Assembly: GCA_013812565.1 (NCBI GenBank) | Contig: JACCTF010000909.1 | Location: 1 to 10,134 of the forward strand | Length of the DNA stretch: 10,134 bases | Reading direction: 5' to 3' | DNA from: Pyrinomonadaceae bacterium | GTDB taxonomy: Bacteria; Acidobacteriota; Blastocatellia; Pyrinomonadales; Pyrinomonadaceae | Shown: positions 5,571 to 10,134 of the stretch, piece after piece | How the letters are laid out: every line of letters begins with the position of its first letter | Numbering within the stretch: position 1 is the stretch's first letter | Program-made: the position numbers and the translations under genes | The notes under the pieces: model-generated | Database searches by the model: none | Told to the model about the DNA's origin: nothing | What the model saw: the letters and a program-made list of their open reading frames with translations, nothing else

Positions 5571-6584
5571 TCAGTTTTTAAGCCGAATCATCTTCCATTT
5601 CTCTCTCGCTTCCGGCAAAAAGAAAAAAACTTCGGTCGGTGGAAGGCGCTTCAGAAATTCTCTACTTCGCTCGACGCCCTGAACATAAAAGATGTTGTCC
5701 AACGCATCGCCCACGGTGCCGCTCTCTGTCAGCACCGTCACACTCAGCATGTTTTGCACAGGCCGTCCGGTGTGCGGGTCCATGATGTGCGAATATCTCA
5801 CCCCTTCGATCTCGAAAAACTTTTCGCCTCCGCCGGATACTGAGAGGGACTGATTTTTCAAGCTGACCGTAAGGGCAATCTTGTTCGCATCAACCGGGTT
5901 CTGGATTTTCACTTCCCAGCCTTTGCTGCCGGGCGGTGCGCCCAGCCCATACAATGTGCTACCCCCGGCGCTAACCAGAGCCGCGACGATTTTGTGTTGT
6001 CTGAGTAGATTAACCACGCGATCAACCGCGTAGCCTTTGGCAATCCCGCCTAGATCAAGTTCAACGCCCGGCCGGTCGAACTCTATAGTCCTCTCGTTGG
6101 CATTCGAGATTATGTGCTTGTATCCGACACGGTTGCGCAGTTCGGAGATTTCCGTAGCTCCGGGCACGCGGCCTTCGCCGCGAAAGAAGCCCCATGCTTT
6201 CATCAGCGGGCCGACTGTAATATCAAACGCGCCTTCAGATTCGCGGCTATACCTCAAGCATTCTTCGATAAAGTCAAACAGTTCCGGCTCGACCTTGACC
6301 GGCCCCTTAGCGCCCTCGCGGTTGAGACGTGAAAGCGGGCTATCCGGCTTGTAGTGGCTCATCAGCCGGTCAATGCGATCCACTTCATCAAAAGCGGCAG
6401 AGACGATGCGCGGCAATCTTTCGGCGTCATCGTCGTACGCCACGATGGTGTAAGCGCAACCCATCGACATGCGGTTGTCTTCGTAACGAACGAGCTGGCC
6501 TTGCCCGTGAGCGATTGATGCGCACGGAGCCGGAGTCAACAAGATTGATCCAATGACGAGTAACGAAAGCAGAACTGATTTCAC
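5571..6584 (-). CDS. apbE: Exported FAD:protein FMN transferase (ApbE family)
   Basis: ApbE enzymes use FAD and Mg2+ to attach FMN covalently to a Thr/Ser of extracytoplasmic flavoproteins. This 337-residue protein has a signal peptide (1-27), then the family blocks: MGCAYTI (41-47), FDITVGPLMKAWGFF (120-134), ELDLGGIAKGYAVD (175-188), VSAGGSTLYGLG (204-215) and SHIMDPHTGRPV (265-276). The metal-site block near the end reads GDALDN (292-297), where many members have ADALST/ADALAT, so the usual Thr/Ser four residues after D293 is an Asn here; whether this is normal for its branch is unknown. No lipobox fits (PAPC is not one). The start is a GTG at 6584, with AGGA about 7 bases upstream on the minus strand; no nearer ATG fits. 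No obvious FMN-acceptor protein is encoded in the window. The neighbouring gene on the left converges and that on the right diverges, so it is probably transcribed alone. The symbol is given by family. Confidence 0.9.
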   Translation of the reverse strand: MKSVLLSLLVIGSILLTPAPCASIAHGQGQLVRYEDNRMSMGCAYTIVAYDDDAERLPRIVSAAFDEVDRIDRLMSHYKPDSPLSRLNREGAKGPVKVEPELFDFIEECLRYSRESEGAFDITVGPLMKAWGFFRGEGRVPGATEISELRNRVGYKHIISNANERTIEFDRPGVELDLGGIAKGYAVDRVVNLLRQHKIVAALVSAGGSTLYGLGAPPGSKGWEVKIQNPVDANKIALTVSLKNQSLSVSGGGEKFFEIEGVRYSHIMDPHTGRPVQNMLSVTVLTESGTVGDALDNIFYVQGVERSREFLKRLPPTEVFFFLPEAREKWKMIRLKN

Positions 6585-6636
6585 CGGCGCATCCTACCCA
6601 ATCGAACAATAGAATAGCCACAGGGACAGAGAGATT

Positions 6637-6679
6637 GAAGGCAGTAGTCAGAAAACAGCCATAAGCCTTAACTGCCTTC
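6637..6679. repeat. Spaced inverted repeat GAAGGCAGT/ACTGCCTTC in a divergent intergenic region
   Basis: GAAGGCAGT (6637-6645) is perfectly complementary to ACTGCCTTC (6671-6679), with 25 bases between; a further GCCTTC follows at once (6681-6686). It lies in the 205-base gap between the ApbE and CBM9-like genes, which are transcribed away from each other. It looks like a fragment of a GCAGAAGG-type intergenic repeat rather than a terminator, since no T-tract follows. I see no clear promoter here, although both genes should have one. Confidence 0.45.
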
Positions 6680-6789
6680 TGCCTTCACTCTGCGGCTTTT
6701 GTTGTTGCCCCAGCTAGCGGATTGCGACATGATGCCCGCGCCAATGCGTTCTTGGGTTTCGATCAACCGCTAAATCAGGGAGATAAATT

Positions 6790-7512
6790 ATGAAGAAGGC
6801 ACTGCTGATTGCCTTATTTGGTTTCTTACTCGTCCAACCGTCACAGGGCCGTTTCATCATGCCGAATGATTCAAGCCTTATCTTGAGTTACCGCGCGCCA
6901 TCCGACTTCGCCCTCACTGCCGATCCGAACGTGGAGGTGTGGAAAGAGACGACCGGTGTCATCGCTGAAAAAGGCACACGTGGAGAACTGATTCCCAACC
7001 ATCGCACGGAGATTCGCTCACGCTGGACAAAGAAGAATCTCTACTTTCTCTTCATCTGCCCTTACGAAGAACTGTATCTGAAACCGAATCCGCGGGTGTC
7101 TACTGAGACCGACAAGCTCTGGGAATGGGATGTCGCGGAGGTCTTCATCGGCACGGATTTCCGCAACATCAAACGCTACACCGAGTTTCAAGTTTCGCCG
7201 CAGGGTGAGTGGGTGGACTTGATGATTGATCGTGGCCCGCAACCCGCAGTTCACGACACGCAGTGGAACTCAGGCTTTGAAGTCAAGGCCCGACTCGACC
7301 GCGAAAAGAAAGTCTGGTATGGCGAGATGCGCATCCCATTAGCCAAGTTAGTCAGGACAGGCAGCCGACCCCCGCACGCAGGCACGGAGATGCGCATCAA
7401 TCTCTACCGCATTCAAGGCCCGCCGCCGAACCGCAAGCTGATTAACTGGCAGCCGGTGAACAACGACACTTTTCACACCCCCGAAGCCTTCGGCCGCCTC
7501 CACCTGCGATGA
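6790..7512 (+). CDS. Secreted CBM9-like (carbohydrate-binding family 9 / DOMON-like) protein
   Basis: The 240-residue protein has a signal peptide (residues 1-20, cut near SQG) and one beta-sandwich domain filling the rest. The core block LWEWDVAEVFIGTDF (110-124), followed by YTEFQVSPQGEWVDL (130-144), VWYGEMRIPLAKL (175-187) and MRINLYRI (201-208), is typical of the CBM9-like domain found alone or on enzymes that act on sugars. In true CBM9 modules of xylanases, aromatic residues bind sugar chain ends; which ligand this copy binds cannot be told from sequence, and such stand-alone copies may bind other ligands. GGGAG (6778-6782) lies 7 bases before the ATG. The gene is followed at once by the GATTGCGGATT repeat, whose first unit supplies two bases of its stop codon. 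It faces the CocE/NonD hydrolase tail to tail. Confidence 0.8.
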   Translation: MKKALLIALFGFLLVQPSQGRFIMPNDSSLILSYRAPSDFALTADPNVEVWKETTGVIAEKGTRGELIPNHRTEIRSRWTKKNLYFLFICPYEELYLKPNPRVSTETDKLWEWDVAEVFIGTDFRNIKRYTEFQVSPQGEWVDLMIDRGPQPAVHDTQWNSGFEVKARLDREKKVWYGEMRIPLAKLVRTGSRPPHAGTEMRINLYRIQGPPPNRKLINWQPVNNDTFHTPEAFGRLHLR

Positions 7513-7590
7513 TTGCGGATTGCAAAATTCGGATTGCGGATTATAAAGACCAAGCATGTTTCTTCAATCCGCAATCCCCAGTCCGCAATC
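7511..7590. repeat. GATTGCGGATT inverted repeat between convergent genes, possible two-way terminator
   Basis: GATTGCGGATT occurs at 7511-7521 and 7532-7542; its exact reverse complement is at 7566-7576, and a one-base variant at 7580-7590. The inner arms extend to 12 bp (7531-7542 with 7566-7577) around a 23-base spacer. The stretch lies in the 98-base gap between genes at 7512 (plus) and 7611 (minus), so a transcript from either side could fold here. There is no T-tract, so termination is only suggested by position. The unit looks like a dispersed genomic repeat. Confidence 0.65.
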
Positions 7591-7610
7591 GTGAGGGGTC
7601 GGGCTAAACG

Positions 7611-9416
7611 CTAATTCCCATTCGGTACCGGCACCACCGGCAATAAGATATGCGAGAATCGTTGTGTCGTGTGAAACACCGTCTGCTTGGCGGTGCGTAC
7701 TTTGCTCGAAGCACCAAATGCTTCGCCTGTGTTTGGGTTGCGGTCAAACTGTGGGAAATTGCTGCTCGTGACATCGACGCGGATGCGGTGTCCTTTCTGA
7801 AAGACGTTGGCCGTGCCGACCATATCGATGTCAAACTCGTAGACTTCGCCCGGCTTTAGAAGCTCCATCTGATTTGTACCCTTGCGGTAGCGCGCGCGAA
7901 TGATGCCCTCGGCGATGTTCATCGCAAAACCATCGGGAGAAACGTCAACCAGCTTCACAGCGAAATCTGTATCCGGGCCATCGGTCGAAGCGAACAGCTT
8001 CATCTTCACGGGGCCGGCGATGGCAACGGGCTGCTCTAAGATCGAACTCGTGTAAACGAGCACATCAGGCCGCGCTTCGATTGGGCGCTGGTCTTTCGGC
8101 CCGGCGAGCGTCGGTGTTCCGCAACAATTATTCCCCCCCACAGTCGGCACCGGAGAGTTCGGATCATAGTTGTACTGATCGCTTGCCGCCGCGTTCGGCT
8201 TCGTCGTGTTGAGACCACCATTGCCGGAGGAACTATTGGCTTCTCCTCTGCTATCGAGATAATAAGGAGTGAACTTCGTCCCCGGAATCGGCCAGTCCGA
8301 TTCATGCTTCCAACGATTAATCCCCATGTAGAAGATTTCGATGGGAGGCTCTTTGTCGATGCCGTTATCAATTCCCTTCAGGTAGTGATCGAACCAACGC
8401 AACTCGCGGTCAAACTGGACTCGCATGGCGGCGGGTCCGAAATCGACATCGCCGAACATCTGGCTTGGCCCGTGTCCCCACGGCCCGATGATCATCTTGG
8501 TTTCGCGGCGGGCTTGCTCCGTGCCGCCTTGACGGCGCATACCGGTAAAGCCGTTGATTGTGCCAGGGAGAAAAATATCGAACCAACCGCCGCTCGTGTG
8601 GACGGGCACACGAACATCCGCGAAATGCTCCTCGTCGCTAATCTCTTTCCAGTAATCGTCGTAGCCGGGATGACCGATCCAGTCGCGGTAGTGTTGGACT
8701 GCATAACCGGCGCTCCGCAAGTCGCCCTCCTTCAGTGGCAAATGTTGAAGGATCGTTTCATACTTTAGTTCTGTGGGAGTGTACTTTTCCGTATGCCAGT
8801 ATTGCGGCAGCATGATTCGATTGGGCATACGCACAACTCCCCAGCCGTAATTAAACGAAAGGCGAAACGCTCCGCCGTGCGTGATCCAATTCGCGTAGAT
8901 GTTCGTCGAAGCGACAGCCGGAAAGATCGTGATCAGTTTACTCGGCGCGAGGATCGCCGCCCGCCATTGCACATGGCCGAGGTATGAGCCGCCCTGCATC
9001 GCCACCTTCCCGTTCGACCAGGGCTGTTCGGCCGCCCACTGCACGGTGTCAAATCCGTCTTTCGCTTCATAGCGGAAGGGGTCCCACTTGCCTTCGGACT
9101 CATATCGCCCGCGCACGTCTTGCACAACTACTGCATAGCCATGCTGAGCGAACTTCATCATCGTCTCGTGGACGCCGTCGCGCTGCACCCCGTAGGGCGT
9201 TCGCACAACGAGCACGGGATAGCGGCCGTCTGGTTTCGGACGATAAACATCCGCGAACAACTTCACGCCGTCGCGCATCGGAACGGGTTGATAGCGTTCG
9301 ATCTTGATCTCATTCAAGGGGGGAGCGTTGCCGGACTGAGCGAGTGTGGTGAAGGTCGCGGAAAGACAGATCAGTAGTGCAAACAGGCGAACAGTGGTCA
9401 GGGTTTGTTTTTGCAT
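7611..9416 (-). CDS. Secreted CocE/NonD-family alpha/beta-hydrolase (X-Pro dipeptidyl-peptidase S15 type)
   Basis: Enzymes of this family are serine hydrolases that cleave acyl esters or amides (for example cocaine esterase, glutaryl-7-ACA acylase) or X-Pro peptides. This 601-residue protein has a signal peptide (1-26), then an alpha/beta-hydrolase domain with VPMRDGVKLFADVYRP (45-60), VVVQDVRGRYESEG (96-109) and the nucleophile elbow QGGSYLG (141-147), giving catalytic S144; D280 (in GGWFDIF) and H315 (in GPWGHG) complete the likely triad. Residues from about 445 to 596 form the C-terminal jelly-roll (CocE C domain), with STDGPDTDFAVKLVDV (477-492) as its signature. Length and order are normal, and all catalytic residues are present. 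The substrate cannot be predicted. GAGG stands 6 bases before the ATG at 9416. The amidohydrolase gene lies 115 bases upstream on the same strand, and the two may be co-transcribed, though the gap is wide enough for a separate promoter. Confidence 0.92.
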   Translation of the reverse strand: MQKQTLTTVRLFALLICLSATFTTLAQSGNAPPLNEIKIERYQPVPMRDGVKLFADVYRPKPDGRYPVLVVRTPYGVQRDGVHETMMKFAQHGYAVVVQDVRGRYESEGKWDPFRYEAKDGFDTVQWAAEQPWSNGKVAMQGGSYLGHVQWRAAILAPSKLITIFPAVASTNIYANWITHGGAFRLSFNYGWGVVRMPNRIMLPQYWHTEKYTPTELKYETILQHLPLKEGDLRSAGYAVQHYRDWIGHPGYDDYWKEISDEEHFADVRVPVHTSGGWFDIFLPGTINGFTGMRRQGGTEQARRETKMIIGPWGHGPSQMFGDVDFGPAAMRVQFDRELRWFDHYLKGIDNGIDKEPPIEIFYMGINRWKHESDWPIPGTKFTPYYLDSRGEANSSSGNGGLNTTKPNAAASDQYNYDPNSPVPTVGGNNCCGTPTLAGPKDQRPIEARPDVLVYTSSILEQPVAIAGPVKMKLFASTDGPDTDFAVKLVDVSPDGFAMNIAEGIIRARYRKGTNQMELLKPGEVYEFDIDMVGTANVFQKGHRIRVDVTSSNFPQFDRNPNTGEAFGASSKVRTAKQTVFHTTQRFSHILLPVVPVPNGN

Positions 9417-9531
9417 ATCATGCCTCGAAAGAGCGATCTTTACTGCAATGTCTTGTGTCTCAAATGATACCGTTCCGGCTGAAATAATGTTTGATTCTGA
9501 TAGCGCTGCAAGAACTTCGGCTCGTGCATTC
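9417..9531 (-). other. Intergenic gap upstream of the CocE/NonD gene
   Basis: These 115 bases hold the GAGG ribosome binding site (9423-9426) of the hydrolase gene. On the minus strand a weak promoter-like pair, TTGCAG and CATTAT with 16 bases between, can be read, but it matches the consensus poorly (3 and 4 of 6). I see no terminator hairpin after the amidohydrolase stop. Confidence 0.3.
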
Positions 9532-10134
9532 CTACTTCTTATCCGGTGCGGCTGGCTTGTCCCACATCTCGCTGCTTCTTCCGTTCAGATCGTACATAAC
9601 GTTGCCGTCAAGTATCGTCAGCTCGCACCCCAACCGCTGCTCGCCTTGAAAGCGCGCCTTGTCCACATCGACAAACCCGAAGTCGCCTTTGTCGAGCCTT
9701 AACACAGCGACATCTGCGGGTGCTCCCACGCTTAAGTGGCCGTGTTGCTCACGACGGATTTCGCGGGCCGGATTCCACGTGGATTTCAGGATCACTTCAT
9801 CGAGCGGCATTCCTAGACTCAGGAACTTCGACATCACGTTGGTCATGTCCTTCATCCCGGCGTTCATGCTTCCCGTGTGCAGATCGGTGGAGATCGAATC
9901 CGGTGTGAACCCCTGCTTCATCGCCGGAACAGCGTAGCGGAGAACGAAACTGCCGCCGCCATGCCCCACGTCGAAGATGACGCCGCGCTTTTTGCCCTCG
10001 AACAGGTATGGCCGGACGCGGTTATTCTCATCGAGCATCGGGACGCGGCTTAAGTAGGTATGTGTATAGATGTCGCCCGGCCGCATCTTCTTGAGGATCA
10101 ACTCCTGATGCGGGCGTTCCGGGCGAAACTCGCC
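9532..10134 (-). CDS. Amidohydrolase/deacetylase-family metallohydrolase, C-terminal part (5' end beyond window)
   Basis: Two hundred codons are visible, open to the window edge: the frame continues upstream of the in-frame TTG at 10101 with GEFRPERPHQE, so that TTG is not the real start. The protein belongs to the amidohydrolase superfamily, in the dihydroorotase-like group annotated amidohydrolase/deacetylase (COG3964-like): RPGDIYTH (with fragment residue H25), IFDVGHGGGSF (H58) and ISTDLHTGSM (D84) carry the expected metal-binding His, His and Asp. The end holds GHLSVGAPADVAVLRLDKGDF (about 138-158), the usual C-terminal small beta-domain that follows the barrel. Known relatives deacetylate N-acetyl or related small molecules, with broad or unknown substrates. 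The C-terminus is intact (stop TAG). The N-terminal half, with the HxH motif and any signal peptide, is outside the window. It lies upstream of the CocE/NonD gene on the same strand. Confidence 0.85.
   Translation of the reverse strand, partial: GEFRPERPHQELILKKMRPGDIYTHTYLSRVPMLDENNRVRPYLFEGKKRGVIFDVGHGGGSFVLRYAVPAMKQGFTPDSISTDLHTGSMNAGMKDMTNVMSKFLSLGMPLDEVILKSTWNPAREIRREQHGHLSVGAPADVAVLRLDKGDFGFVDVDKARFQGEQRLGCELTILDGNVMYDLNGRSSEMWDKPAAPDKK

Noticed and set aside
6427..6621. 64-residue minus-strand frame as an upstream start or a small gene near ApbE
   Set aside because: It is in a different frame from the ApbE gene, overlaps its signal peptide region and has no protein-like features.
8304..8768. 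154-residue plus-strand frame opposite the CocE/NonD gene as an antisense gene
   Set aside because: It is fully covered by the opposite-strand hydrolase domain and has no ribosome binding site or recognisable domain.

Overview
The window looks like a bacterial chromosome segment of moderate GC content. Secreted gene products, a three-domain exported RidA protein, DUF362, CocE/NonD and CBM9-like proteins, and several short intergenic repeats together suggest Acidobacteriota (perhaps Blastocatellia or a relative). This placement rests on gene content and remembered sequence style, not on a marker gene, and is tentative.

Layout. The left edge (1-126) is the tip of an IS3-family insertion sequence that runs off the window on the minus strand. 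Its inverted-repeat tip and the first 20 codons of its OrfA are visible. Only about 14 bases further on lies a complete second insertion sequence (about 141-1555). It carries a DDE transposase of the ISNCY/IS1202-like type, 13-bp perfect inverted repeats, a duplicated right-end motif, and a 10-bp hairpin that covers the transposase start codon. From 1683 to 5558 there are four plus-strand genes in two pairs: a Sec-exported protein with three RidA-like domains followed after 37 bases by a Tat-exported single-domain RidA protein; then, after a CTCTGTG-rich repeat, a Tat-exported DUF362 protein whose stop codon overlaps the start (ATGA) of a secreted protein I do not recognise. A minus-strand exported ApbE (FAD:protein FMN transferase) converges on them at 5571-6584. 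A secreted CBM9-like protein (6790-7512, plus) converges, across an inverted repeat built from GATTGCGGATT units, on a secreted CocE/NonD alpha/beta-hydrolase (7611-9416, minus). Upstream of that is the C-terminal half of an amidohydrolase/deacetylase-family metallohydrolase (9532-10134, minus, cut by the window edge).

How the genes may work together. All six of the non-transposon genes with a visible N-terminus plus the 4608 protein carry an apparent export signal (Sec or Tat), so this is an envelope-directed neighbourhood. Hydrolases for acylated, ester or amide substrates, a carbohydrate-binding-like protein, RidA-type (enamine/imine) proteins and an FMN transferase could belong to one extracytoplasmic catabolic process, but strand changes and repeats between the blocks mean that co-function is only an inference. 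The firmest local links are the ridA-ridA pair and the DUF362/unknown pair. The most unusual items are the single-chain triple RidA with a shortened, catalytically stripped middle domain, and the fold-back control hairpin of the transposase gene. No rRNA, tRNA, CRISPR array, riboswitch or replication origin was seen, and no gene-free stretch exceeds 300 bases.
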